A stretch of DNA of 64,000 nt from the NCBI RefSeq assembly GCF_000764645.1, contig NZ_JRGK01000015.1:1-64000 (forward strand). The letters run 5' to 3'. This document shows, one piece after another, positions 25,281 to 34,198 of the stretch. Positions within the stretch are counted from its first letter, which is position 1. The number at the start of each line of letters is the position of its first letter. A model generated the notes under the pieces. It was not told where the DNA came from and ran no database searches. It was given only the letters and a program-made list of their open reading frames with translations. The DNA comes from Aeromonas finlandensis. GTDB lineage: Bacteria > Pseudomonadota > Gammaproteobacteria > Enterobacterales > Aeromonadaceae. The position numbers were made by a program, and so were the translations under genes.

Positions 25281-25547
25281 ATGAATTCAAATATCGTCAC
25301 TGTTGGCAAGAAGATCCGTCAGATCCGTGAAGCGGTCGGTTTGAGCCGTCCGAAGTTTGCAGATTTGCTGGGTGTTCCTCCCACCACGCTGAAAAACTAC
25401 GAGCTGGGCTACCGTGAAGTTGGGGGCGCCTTCCTGGTTGCCCTGGCGCACCACCCGGATCTGCACAAGTTCACCCTCTGGCTGCTGGCGGACAAAAAAG
25501 TCGCCGAAATTGGCCAGATTGGACCGGATGACCTCGCCAAGGCGTGA
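25281..25547 (+). CDS. Small XRE-type helix-turn-helix regulator
   Basis: An 88-residue DNA-binding protein. The HTH is VGKKIRQIREAVGLSRPKFADLLGVPPTTLKNYELGYREVG at residues 8-48. The remainder (ALAHHPDLHKFTLWLLADKKVAEIGQI) is a short helical, probably dimerising tail as in phage and plasmid repressors. No partner toxin is adjacent. The start has GGAG about 13 bases upstream (ACGGAGTATGGAACATT). Confidence 0.82.
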   Translation: MNSNIVTVGKKIRQIREAVGLSRPKFADLLGVPPTTLKNYELGYREVGGAFLVALAHHPDLHKFTLWLLADKKVAEIGQIGPDDLAKA

Positions 25548-25563
25548 TCATCAATGTGAATAG

Positions 25564-25591
25564 AAATGCCGCCTTCGGGCGGTATTTTTTT
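25564..25591 (+). terminator. Terminator after the XRE regulator
   Basis: ATGCCGCC-TTCG-GGCGGTAT with a stable tetraloop, followed by TTTTTTT. Confidence 0.85.
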
Positions 25592-25747
25592 GCCTGCAAA
25601 TCAGAGTCCTGCTCTCCGCTTTTTTCTTATCTGTGCTCTATATAGGGCTTTTGCTCAAAACATCTTGGCAAACCACCATAAACCTCAGAAAATTCCGACC
25701 CTCAAAACCCGGTTCATCTCGCATGATGCGAAATAAGTGAGACAAGC

Positions 25748-27109
25748 ATGAGTCAAACACCCCCCAAGGCCCGCGACGGCTTTACCAGTAAATTCGGCGT
25801 ACTTGCCGCTACCCTTGGTTCAGCTGTCGGCCTCGGCAATATCTGGAAATTTCCCTACCTGACCGGTGAGAACGGTGGCGCAGGTTTTCTGCTGGTCTAC
25901 GTGATCGCGACCCTGCTGGTCGGTTTGCCGGTGATGATTTCCGAGATCATGCTGGGCCGCAAAAGCAAAACTGATGCGGTCACCACCCTGAGCAAGCTGG
26001 CTCCGAAAGGCCAGCCCTGGTGGCTGATTGCGGTGATGGGGGTGCTGGCGGCCTTCCTGATCATGTCCTTCTACTCGGAAGTGGCGGCCTGGGTGTTTGC
26101 CTATATCTTCAAGGCGATCGACGGTTCCATTCTCTCCACCGATCCCAAGGTGACCGGTGCGGCGTTTGGTGCGCTGATCAGCAACCCGCTGCAGAGCCTG
26201 CTGTGGCAGTGGCTGGTACTGGCCCTGATGGGCGGCATCCTGCTGATGGGGGTCTCCAAGGGGATCGAAGCGGTCACCAAGAAGCTGATGCCGGTGCTCT
26301 TTATCCTGCTGCTGGTGATCGGTATCCGCAGTCTGACGCTGCCCGGCGCGAGCGAAGGTCTCTCCTTCCTCTTCTCGCCCGATTTTTCCAAGATCACCTC
26401 CGCCGTGGTGTTGACCGCCATGGGGCTGGCCTTCTTCAAGCTCTCCATCGGGATGGGCTGCATGATGACTTACGGCAGCTACTTCCGTGATGACCAGAAC
26501 ATTCCGGTCACCGCATTCCGGGTGATGTGCGCCGACCTGTTTGTCTCCATGCTGGCCGGTATCGCCATCTTCCCGGCGGTGTTTGCCTTCGGGTTCGAGC
26601 CGACCGCCGGTCCGTCGCTGCTGTTCATCACCATTCCGGCGGTGTTTGCCAGCATCCCGTTTGGTCATCTGTTCATGGTGCTCTTCTTCGTGCTGTCGGC
26701 CATCGCGGCCACCGGCGCCATGCTCTCCATTCTGGAAGTGCCGGTCTCTGTGCTCTCCGAGCGCTTCAAGATGAGCCGTCCCAAGGCGACCCTGATCAAC
26801 CTGCTGGTGCTGGGGGTGGTCGGTTCCACCTGCGCGCTCTCCAACAGCACGATGGCGGATGTGCAGATTGCGGGCAAAACCTTCTTCGATCTGTTCGACT
26901 ACCTCTCCTCCAACATCCTGATGCCGCTGGGCGGTATCTTCCTCTGCCTGTTTGTGGGTTGGGTATGGGGTGAGGAGAAGATGCGCGATGCTCTGACCAA
27001 TGGCGGCGAGCTGGCTCTGCCCATCCTCAAGCCACTGTTCTTCATCATCCGTTACGTATCACCGCTGCTGATCCTGATCGTGATGCTCAAGGGGCTGGGG
27101 CTGTTCTAA
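25748..27109 (+). CDS. Sodium-dependent transporter (NSS/SNF family)
   Basis: A 453-residue LeuT-fold transporter. The N-terminal signature FGVLAATLGSAVGLGNIWKFPYLTGENGGAGF forms the Na+/substrate site. GLAFFKLSIGMGCMMTYGSYF is helix 6 and SAIAATGAMLSILEVPVSVLSE is around helix 8. Homologues carry amino acids (Trp, Tyr, Leu) with Na+; the substrate here is not predicted. About 11-12 helices fit the bacterial subgroup that lacks helix 12. Confidence 0.9.
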   Translation: MSQTPPKARDGFTSKFGVLAATLGSAVGLGNIWKFPYLTGENGGAGFLLVYVIATLLVGLPVMISEIMLGRKSKTDAVTTLSKLAPKGQPWWLIAVMGVLAAFLIMSFYSEVAAWVFAYIFKAIDGSILSTDPKVTGAAFGALISNPLQSLLWQWLVLALMGGILLMGVSKGIEAVTKKLMPVLFILLLVIGIRSLTLPGASEGLSFLFSPDFSKITSAVVLTAMGLAFFKLSIGMGCMMTYGSYFRDDQNIPVTAFRVMCADLFVSMLAGIAIFPAVFAFGFEPTAGPSLLFITIPAVFASIPFGHLFMVLFFVLSAIAATGAMLSILEVPVSVLSERFKMSRPKATLINLLVLGVVGSTCALSNSTMADVQIAGKTFFDLFDYLSSNILMPLGGIFLCLFVGWVWGEEKMRDALTNGGELALPILKPLFFIIRYVSPLLILIVMLKGLGLF

Positions 27110-27131
27110 GCCAGGGGTGTTGTCATAGCAA

Positions 27132-27157
27132 AAGAGCGCCGCAAGGCGCTCTTTTTG
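27132..27157. terminator. Bidirectional terminator
   Basis: AAAGAGCGCC-GCAA-GGCGCTCTTT with TTTTT. It lies between the convergent NSS and rssA genes. Confidence 0.85.
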
Positions 27158-27177
27158 TTGGTGCGAGTGACTTGGGA

Positions 27178-28047
27178 TCACAGCAACCCGAGGCGGCCCA
27201 GTTCATCCTTGAGCTGTTCGAGGTTGCGCTCGACACAGGCCTCCCCCTCGTTGATGGCATCGCTGGCGCGATGAAAATCCATGATGGAGAAGCTGCCAAG
27301 GCGTGGACAGAGCTGGATTTCCGGCGGGTCACCGGCCATCCGGGCGCGGGTAATGCGCTCCTGCATGATGTTGATGGAGCCACTCATCACGCTCCACAGA
27401 CCGGGGGTGGCTGGCGCGGATTCACCGCGATTGAGCCACTGGCTGAGCAGGCCGCCGCTGCCCGGTTGGTCCGGCTCGTCGGTCCAGGGCTGGTGCATGT
27501 CAGTGTTGAGGTTGACTGCAATCACCACCTCGGCCCCCATGGCGCGGGCCAGCGAGATGGGCACCGGGTTGACCACGGCGCCATCGACCAGCCAGCGGTC
27601 GTTGACCCGGGTCGGGGTGAGGATCCCCGGCATGCCGCAAGAGGCGCGCACAGACTGGCGCAGCGAACCCTGTTGCAGCCAGATCTCGCGGCCGGTATCG
27701 AGTTCGGTGGCGATGCAGGCGAAGGGGATGGGCAGACTCTCGAGATCGGGGTCTCCCAGATGGTTGGCGGCGAGGCCAAACACCTTTTCGCCGCGAAACA
27801 GCCCGCCGGAGAGGGCCGGGTCGAGCAGGCTCACCACCTGCAGGCGGGTAAAGCCGCGCACCCATGACTCCAGCCGATCCAGTTCTCCGGCGGCATAGGC
27901 GGCGCCAACAAAGCTGCCGATGGAGCAGCCAGCGATCAAATCCGGTTTGATGCCGAGACGTTCAAGGGCACGGATGACGCCGATATGGGCCCATCCTCTG
28001 GCGGCGCCGCTCCCGAGAGCGAGCCCTACGCGGGGTTTACGTGGCAC
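27178..28047 (-). CDS. rssA: Patatin-like phospholipase RssA
   Basis: A 289-residue serine hydrolase. GLALGSGAARGWAHIGVIRAL is the oxyanion-hole region, AGCSIGSFVGAAYA holds the nucleophile (GxSxG), and RWLVDGAVVNPVPI carries the catalytic Asp (DGA). CGMPGILTPTRVND matches RssA. The physiological substrate is uncertain. It ends convergently with the NSS gene. Confidence 0.9.
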   Translation of the reverse strand: MPRKPRVGLALGSGAARGWAHIGVIRALERLGIKPDLIAGCSIGSFVGAAYAAGELDRLESWVRGFTRLQVVSLLDPALSGGLFRGEKVFGLAANHLGDPDLESLPIPFACIATELDTGREIWLQQGSLRQSVRASCGMPGILTPTRVNDRWLVDGAVVNPVPISLARAMGAEVVIAVNLNTDMHQPWTDEPDQPGSGGLLSQWLNRGESAPATPGLWSVMSGSINIMQERITRARMAGDPPEIQLCPRLGSFSIMDFHRASDAINEGEACVERNLEQLKDELGRLGLL

Positions 28048-28092
28048 GACTGTCCTCCAAAAAGGGGTTGAGGGCTCAGCTTACTCCGAGAG

Positions 28093-29637
28093 TCAGGAGG
28101 CGTCACCCTGCCATCTTTCGCTGCGGTTGCGCCCGTTGGTCTTGGCCTGATAGAGCGCCACATCGGCGCGGCGCACTGCTTCGTGCAGGGGAAGGTTCTC
28201 CTGGTGGGGGAGATAGCCGAGGCTGATGGTGACCACCAGCTCGGGCTCGATGGCGGCCCAGTCGTGATCCGCCACCGCCTTTCTCAGCCGCTCTGCCAGT
28301 TCGCCAAGTTGCGCGGCGTCACTGTGGCCAATCAGCAGCAGAAACTCCTCGCCCCCCCAGCGGACCAGACGATCCGAGCGCCCAAGCTGCTGCTGGCAGA
28401 TCTGCACCAGCCGGATCAGCACCATATCGCCCACGGCATGGCCGAAGTTGTCGTTGACCCGTTTGAAGTGATCCGCATCGAACATCAGGATCCCCGGTCG
28501 CAACTGTGCCAGCTCGGTGCCGCGCTGCTCCAGTTGCACCAGATAGTGGCGGTTGAAGGCGCCGGTGAGGGCATCGTGGCAAGAGAGGTAGTTGAGCCGC
28601 TGATTGAGGCGGTGAGATCTCAGGTTGGAGAGGGCCGCCAGCAGCATAAAGAGGATGGCGAGCAGGGTCGGGGCGGACTGGCAGAGCATGGCCCACACCA
28701 GCGGCAGCAGGGTGACGCTGTGCACCAGTCGCAACGGGGTATCGGGGATCGCCATGGTCAGCTGCAATGCCCCTTGTCGCCATTGATATTCGCCGGTTGG
28801 CTCGGAGTTTTGCGGCAGCACGGGCTGCTGTGCACTGCTGGCCAGCACCTGATGGTACTGATTGAGCAGCAGGTACTCCCCCAGTGCCGGGGTCAGCTTG
28901 TCGAGTTGTTGCTGCAGGCGGGCGAGCAGCACATCCATGCTGATCATCCCCACCAGCGTGCCGTCCTTATAGAGGGGTTGGGACATGGTGACCATGGGGC
29001 CGAGCCCGATAAAGTCCTCATAAGGGCGGGAGAGAATGGTTCGCTTGTCCGGGTTGGTGGCCGCCAACGCATCTTGCCAGAAGCTCTTCCGGTAGATGGA
29101 GGGGTAGAAGCGAAACCGGCTGGAGGGTTGCCAGGGATAGAGGTAGATAAAGTTCTCGATGCCGGTGAAGTAGACCCAGGCGATCTCGTTGCCAAGGCGC
29201 TGGCTGGCGGTGGCCAGCAAGGGGGAGAGGCTCAGGGCCAGATGAATGTGCGCTTCACGCTCGCTGCCCGCTGGCGGCAACGGGCCTGCGCCGGTGAGGT
29301 TGCCTGCCAGTCCCGCAGGCAGCTGGGCGGGCAGCTGGTCGAGGGCCAGCCCCTGCTCCGGCAACTGCTGAATATGGCGGTAGAGCTGGCGGGTCAGCGC
29401 CGATTGAGGGTCACTGCGTAGCCGCTCCTCGGCCTGACCGCGCATCGCCTCCAGAAATACTTCGGTCTGCTTGAACTGATCCCGCAGGTAGATGGCGCTG
29501 TTGAGGGTATCGCTCTGATAGAGGCGTTCTATCTGTTTCAGGCTTTGCCGCAGGGTCAGACCAACCAGCAGGATGACCAGTGCCAGCAGCAACAGGGTCA
29601 GGCGTGAGAAGGTGGTTCGGTCGGACATCATCGGCAT
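28093..29637 (-). CDS. Diguanylate cyclase with extracytoplasmic Cache-type sensor
   Basis: About 514 residues. A first membrane helix (LTLLLLALVILLVGLTL) is followed by a periplasmic domain of roughly 270 residues with Cache hallmarks (YPWQPSSRFRFYPSIYRKSFWQDAL, GLGPMVTMSQPLYKDGTLVGMISMDV). A second helix (LLPLVWAMLCQSAPTLLAILFMLLAAL) and a GGDEF domain (LSCHDALTGAFNRHYLVQLEQ, active site RWGGEEFLLLIG) follow. It would make c-di-GMP in response to a small ligand. The start is ambiguous among ATGs at 29637, 29631 and 29628; the longer frame to 29700 has no better site. Confidence 0.88.
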   Translation of the reverse strand: MPMMSDRTTFSRLTLLLLALVILLVGLTLRQSLKQIERLYQSDTLNSAIYLRDQFKQTEVFLEAMRGQAEERLRSDPQSALTRQLYRHIQQLPEQGLALDQLPAQLPAGLAGNLTGAGPLPPAGSEREAHIHLALSLSPLLATASQRLGNEIAWVYFTGIENFIYLYPWQPSSRFRFYPSIYRKSFWQDALAATNPDKRTILSRPYEDFIGLGPMVTMSQPLYKDGTLVGMISMDVLLARLQQQLDKLTPALGEYLLLNQYHQVLASSAQQPVLPQNSEPTGEYQWRQGALQLTMAIPDTPLRLVHSVTLLPLVWAMLCQSAPTLLAILFMLLAALSNLRSHRLNQRLNYLSCHDALTGAFNRHYLVQLEQRGTELAQLRPGILMFDADHFKRVNDNFGHAVGDMVLIRLVQICQQQLGRSDRLVRWGGEEFLLLIGHSDAAQLGELAERLRKAVADHDWAAIEPELVVTISLGYLPHQENLPLHEAVRRADVALYQAKTNGRNRSERWQGDAS

Positions 29638-29835
29638 AGGCAGAGATCTGTGTTTGTGAAGAAAAGTGTGGTTAGTGTATGCGAAGTGGCGTGAAAACAA
29701 ACTGAACTACACAAAACCCGGTGAGCTTGTCCCGCTCCTGTTACGTTTTGTCACATTTATACATAGTCACGGCATAGTCTGGGGCTAAAATGGCCCCAAT
29801 CTGGATTTACCCTCTCACTCTTCATGGACTGTTCG

Positions 29836-30885
29836 ATGAAAATGCGTATCTGGCTCGGCTTGGGCCTTCTTCTTATTGTGGCTGCGGGCGTCTGGACGCT
29901 GCGTCACAGCGAACCCGCCGCCAAAGCCCCGGCCAGACAGGTCAATATCCGTACCCAAACCGTCAAGCAGAGTCTGGCCGAGCCGACCCTCAAGCTGGTG
30001 GGCAAGCTGGTTGCCAACAACTCGGTGGTGATCAGCCCCGAAGTGACCGGCCGCATCGTCAAGATTGCGGTGCAGTCGGGTCAGCAGGTCAACAAGGGCG
30101 ATACCCTGATTGCACTGGATACCGGCAAGCAGCAGGCTGCGCTGGCCGAGCAGAGTGCCAGCCTGCGCGATGAGAATCGCAAGCTCGACGAGATGCGCAA
30201 GCTGGTCGCTCGTGGCGCCGTCACCCAGTCTCTGCTGGATGGGCAGGAGGCCATGGTGGCACAGGTGCAGGCGCGGCTCGATGCGGCTCGCTATGAGCTC
30301 TCCCTGCGGACCTTGCGGGCACCCTTTGCCGGGACCGTGAGCCTGATTGATCTCAGCGAAGGGGCGTTGGTCAACAGTGGCGATACCCTGCTGCATCTGG
30401 ACGAGATCGACAAACTGCGCCTCGATCTGGCCGTGCCGGAGCGCTACCTCTCCCTGCTGCGGCCGGGCATGACGGTCACTGCCACCAGCACTGCCTGGCC
30501 GGATCAGCACTTCAGCGGCACCCTCACCACCCTCGATAGTCGCGTCTCCGACGAGACCCAGAACATCAAGGCGCGGGTGATGCTCCCCAACTCCAACGGC
30601 CAGCTGCGTCCGGGCATGCTGCTCAATGTCGAGCTGGCATTGCCTGCCCAGCAGCTCACCCTGATCCCCGCCCAGTCGGTAGAGTACGCCGGTGAGCAGC
30701 GCTTCGTTTACCGTCTCGAGGCCGATGGCCGGGTCAAGCGGGTGCCGGTGGTACTCGGCGAGACCGAAGGGGAGACCGTCTGGGTCACCGAGGGGCTAAA
30801 AGTCGGCGATCGCATCGTGGTCGAGGGGCTGGTCAATCTGCGTGATGGCGTGCAGGTGCGCGATCTGGCCGAGGTGAACGGCTGA
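29836..30885 (+). CDS. RND efflux periplasmic adaptor (membrane fusion protein)
   Basis: A 349-residue adaptor with an N-terminal anchor (MRIWLGLGLLLIVAAGVW). The lipoyl halves are VISPEVTGRIVKIAVQSGQQVNKGDTLIALD and LRAPFAGTVSLIDLSEGALVNSGDTLLHL, with a coiled-coil hairpin between them (AALAEQSASLRDENRKLDEMRKL). The beta-barrel follows (FSGTLTTLDSRVSDETQNIKARVML). It couples the RND pump to an outer-membrane channel. Its TGA overlaps the pump ATG by one base. The ATG at 29836 gives the usual MKMRIW start; 29824 is an alternative. Confidence 0.9.
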   Translation: MKMRIWLGLGLLLIVAAGVWTLRHSEPAAKAPARQVNIRTQTVKQSLAEPTLKLVGKLVANNSVVISPEVTGRIVKIAVQSGQQVNKGDTLIALDTGKQQAALAEQSASLRDENRKLDEMRKLVARGAVTQSLLDGQEAMVAQVQARLDAARYELSLRTLRAPFAGTVSLIDLSEGALVNSGDTLLHLDEIDKLRLDLAVPERYLSLLRPGMTVTATSTAWPDQHFSGTLTTLDSRVSDETQNIKARVMLPNSNGQLRPGMLLNVELALPAQQLTLIPAQSVEYAGEQRFVYRLEADGRVKRVPVVLGETEGETVWVTEGLKVGDRIVVEGLVNLRDGVQVRDLAEVNG

Positions 30886-33800
30886 TGTGGCTCTCCGATA
30901 TTTCAGTACGCCGCCCGCTGGTGGCGGTGGTGCTCAGCGCCCTGCTCACCGTGTTTGGTCTGGTCGCCTTCAGCAAACTGACGGTGCGGGAGATGCCCGA
31001 TGTGCAGACCCCGTCGGTCTCCATTACCACCACGTATGAGGGGGCAGCCCCCTCGGTGATGGAGAGTCAGGTCACCAAGCCCATCGAGGATCAGCTCTCC
31101 GGCATCAGCGGCATCAAGAACATCAACTCCATGACCCGCAAGGGGCGCTCGATGATCACCGTCGAGTTCAAGCTTGGCTGGAACATGGTGGAGGGGGTCT
31201 CCGATGTGCGCGATGCCCTGACCCGCGCCAAGCGCAAGCTGCCGGAGGATGCCGACGACCCGCTGGTCACCAAGGACAGCGGCAGCGGCGACGTGGCGAT
31301 CTGGCTCAATTTCAGCAGCAGCCAGATGGACCGTACCGCCATGACCGACTATGCCAACCGCGTATTGGTCGACCCCCTGAGTCTGGTGGACGGGGTGAGC
31401 GAAGTGGAGCTCTCCGGTGACCTGACCCAGGTGATGTATGTGCGGCTGCGGCCCGCCGACATGGCAGCCCGTGGCATCACGGTGAGCGACGTGCAGGATG
31501 CCCTCAAGCGGGAGAACATCGAGCTGCCGGGTGGCGAGATCCGCAACAACAGCATGACCATGGCGGTGCAGATCGCCCGTCTCTACCACACCGCGGAGGA
31601 TTTCCAGCAGTTGCAGATCCGCACGGCCGCCAACGGCCAGAGCGTCTATCTGGCCGATATTGCTGACGTGGAGGTAGGGGCCAAGAATGAAGACAGTGCC
31701 TACCAGCGCAACGGCAAAGAGAGTCTGGGTATCGGTATCGTCGCCCAGTCCACCGCCAACCCGCTGGCGGTGGCGCAGGGGATCGAGAAGAAGCTCGGCG
31801 AGATGCAGCGCTTCCTGCCGGAGGGGGCCAAGCTCGAGGTGGATTACGACTCCACCATCTTTATCAAGCAGGCCATCGACGAGGTGTACGAGACCCTGGC
31901 CATCTGCGCCGTGCTGGTGGTGGCGGTGCTCTATCTGTTCCTCGGGCAGGGGCGCACCACGCTCATTCCGGCCATCACGGTGCCGGTATCGCTTATCTCC
32001 GCCTTTATCGGCGCCTGGTATTTCGGCTTTTCCATCAACCTCATCACCCTGCTTGCCCTTATTCTCGCCATCGGCTTGGTGGTGGATGACGCCATCGTGG
32101 TGGTGGAGAACATCCACCACCATCTGCAGCGGGGCGAACCGCCGCTGCTGGCCGCCTGGCACGGCACCCGCGAGGTGGGCTTTGCGGTCATCGCCACCAC
32201 CGCCGTGCTGGTGATGGTGTTCGTCCCCATCGCCTTTATGGATGGCATGGTGGGGCGGCTCTTTACCGAGTTTGCGATCCTGCTATCGCTGGCGGTGCTC
32301 TGCTCTTCGCTGGTGGCGTTGACCCTCACCCCGGCCATGGGCTCCTGGCTGATGCGCCCGCTCGATAAGCCGAATCGGCTGACCGCCGGGCTCGATCGTG
32401 GGCTCGGCTGGCTGGAGGGGCACTATCGCCACCTGCTGGCGTGGGTGCTGCGTCGCTCCCGCTGGGTGCCGCTGGTGCTGCTGCTCTGTCTGGGCGGCAT
32501 CGGTGCCCTGTTTACCCAACTGCCGACCAGCCTCACCCCGACCGAGGATCGCGGTGTCATCTATGTCTTCGTCAAGGGGGCAGAGGGGACCAGCATCGAG
32601 CGGATGAAGCGCAATATGCAGCAGGTGGAGTCCGCCATCATGCCGATGCTCGGCAAAGGGGTGGTGCAGGCGCTGAGCTTCAGTACTCCCGCCTTTGGCC
32701 GTGGCGGCGATCAGACCGGTATGGTGATCATCCAGCTCACTGACTGGGCCGAGCGCGACGTCACTGCCACCGACTTCTCCCGCTCGCTGGGTGCCAAGCT
32801 CTCCGGCATTCCCGATGTGATGATCCGCACCTTCCAGCCCGGTTTCCGGGGCGGCTCCACCGCGCCGGTGCAGTTCGTGCTGCAGGGCAACGACTATGCC
32901 GAGCTCTACCAGCAAGGGTTGGCGCTGCAACAGGCGGCGCAGGGCAGCGGCCTGATGCTGAGCCCGGATCTCGACTATGCCGAGAAGACCCCCGAGCTGC
33001 AGGTGACCATCAATCGCGACAGCGCCAGCCAGCTCGGCATTCCGGTCTCCACCGTCGCCAGCACGTTGCAGACCCTGCTGGGCGGGACGAGCAAGACCAC
33101 CTATGTGGACAGAGGCGAGGAGTATGACGTCTACCTGCGCGGCAACCAGACCGAGTTCAACGGTATCTCGGATCTCGGCCGCATCTACCTGAAGGCCGCC
33201 AACGGCGAGATGGTCAGTCTCTCGACCCTGGCGACCGTCAAGCAGGTAGCGACCGCCAACCGCCTCAACCACTACCAGCGGCAGAAGGCGATTACCCTGA
33301 CCGCCGACGTGCACCCGGATCACACACTGGGTGAGGCCCTCGATTTTCTCGATGGCTGGGCCAACGCCAACCTGCCCACCGGCATGACGGTGGATTACGC
33401 CGGTGACTCCAAGGATTACCGCGACAATCAGGGGGAGATGGCGATGGTCTTTGGCCTCGCCCTGCTGGTGGTCTATCTGGTGCTGGTGGCCCAGTTCGAG
33501 AGCACCCTCACCCCGACCGTGGTGATGATGACGGTGCCGCTCGGCATCTTCGGCGGCCTGCTCGGCCTCTGGCTGACGGGGCAGGAGATGAGCATCTACA
33601 GCCAGATCGGCATGATCATGCTGATCGGCATGGTGACCAAGAACGGCATCCTCATCGTCGAGTTCATCAACCAGCTGCGCCAGCGCGGGGAAGGGTTCGA
33701 AGAGGCGATCATCGCAGGTTCGGTGCGCCGCCTGCGCCCGATCCTGATGACCTCGCTGACCGCCATTATCGGCGCGGTGCCGCTGATGCTCTCCATGGGG

Positions 33801-34001
33801 GCGGGTTACGAGAGCCGGATGGCGGTGGGGACTGTGGTGTTCTTCGGGTTGTCGCTGGCGACCCTTGTCACTCTGCTGGTGGTGCCCGCCATCTACCATC
33901 TGCTGGCGCGCCACGCCGGCATGACCGGCGCGCGGGATCAACAGGTAGACGAGGCACTGGCCGCCAAGGGGGCAGGGGAGTCGCACCCTCCGGCGCTCTG
34001 A
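30885..34001 (+). CDS. RND multidrug efflux permease
   Basis: A 1038-residue inner-membrane H+/drug antiporter. The N-terminus is MWLSDISVRRPLVAVVLSAL. The proton-relay helix IGLVVDDAIVVVENIHHHL has the double Asp near residue 400. Two large periplasmic porter domains are present, and VPLGIFGGLLGLWLTGQEMSIYSQIGMIMLIGMVTKNGILIVEF is in the second half. It is distinct from AcrB in wording and looks closer to the MexK/VexH-like hydrolytic branch, so the substrate range is open. No outer-membrane factor gene follows, so TolC is the likely partner. Confidence 0.92.
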   Translation: MWLSDISVRRPLVAVVLSALLTVFGLVAFSKLTVREMPDVQTPSVSITTTYEGAAPSVMESQVTKPIEDQLSGISGIKNINSMTRKGRSMITVEFKLGWNMVEGVSDVRDALTRAKRKLPEDADDPLVTKDSGSGDVAIWLNFSSSQMDRTAMTDYANRVLVDPLSLVDGVSEVELSGDLTQVMYVRLRPADMAARGITVSDVQDALKRENIELPGGEIRNNSMTMAVQIARLYHTAEDFQQLQIRTAANGQSVYLADIADVEVGAKNEDSAYQRNGKESLGIGIVAQSTANPLAVAQGIEKKLGEMQRFLPEGAKLEVDYDSTIFIKQAIDEVYETLAICAVLVVAVLYLFLGQGRTTLIPAITVPVSLISAFIGAWYFGFSINLITLLALILAIGLVVDDAIVVVENIHHHLQRGEPPLLAAWHGTREVGFAVIATTAVLVMVFVPIAFMDGMVGRLFTEFAILLSLAVLCSSLVALTLTPAMGSWLMRPLDKPNRLTAGLDRGLGWLEGHYRHLLAWVLRRSRWVPLVLLLCLGGIGALFTQLPTSLTPTEDRGVIYVFVKGAEGTSIERMKRNMQQVESAIMPMLGKGVVQALSFSTPAFGRGGDQTGMVIIQLTDWAERDVTATDFSRSLGAKLSGIPDVMIRTFQPGFRGGSTAPVQFVLQGNDYAELYQQGLALQQAAQGSGLMLSPDLDYAEKTPELQVTINRDSASQLGIPVSTVASTLQTLLGGTSKTTYVDRGEEYDVYLRGNQTEFNGISDLGRIYLKAANGEMVSLSTLATVKQVATANRLNHYQRQKAITLTADVHPDHTLGEALDFLDGWANANLPTGMTVDYAGDSKDYRDNQGEMAMVFGLALLVVYLVLVAQFESTLTPTVVMMTVPLGIFGGLLGLWLTGQEMSIYSQIGMIMLIGMVTKNGILIVEFINQLRQRGEGFEEAIIAGSVRRLRPILMTSLTAIIGAVPLMLSMGAGYESRMAVGTVVFFGLSLATLVTLLVVPAIYHLLARHAGMTGARDQQVDEALAAKGAGESHPPAL

Positions 34002-34065
34002 TCAGCGCCTTGGCCTCAATCCTGACCTGAGCCCAAGCGGGGCCAGTTGTCAGCCTTCATCATCA

Positions 34066-34089
34066 CAAGGGCGCCTGCGGGCGCCCTTG
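34066..34089 (+). terminator. Hairpin after the RND operon
   Basis: CAAGGGCGCC-TGCG-GGCGCCCTTG. The T-run is weak. Confidence 0.55.
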
Positions 34090-34198
34090 CTATTACTGGC
34101 GCTGGCTTATTCCGCGGGATCTATAGGGACAAAAAGCCATCGCTCCCCTTGGCCGCAACCGGTATAATGCGCGACCCGAATTTTTCCAGGTGTTCAAA

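Noticed and set aside
32283-33986. A 567-codon minus-strand frame opposite the RND pump
   Set aside because: Low-complexity His/Gln/Gly translation with no ribosome site; a shadow caused by high GC.
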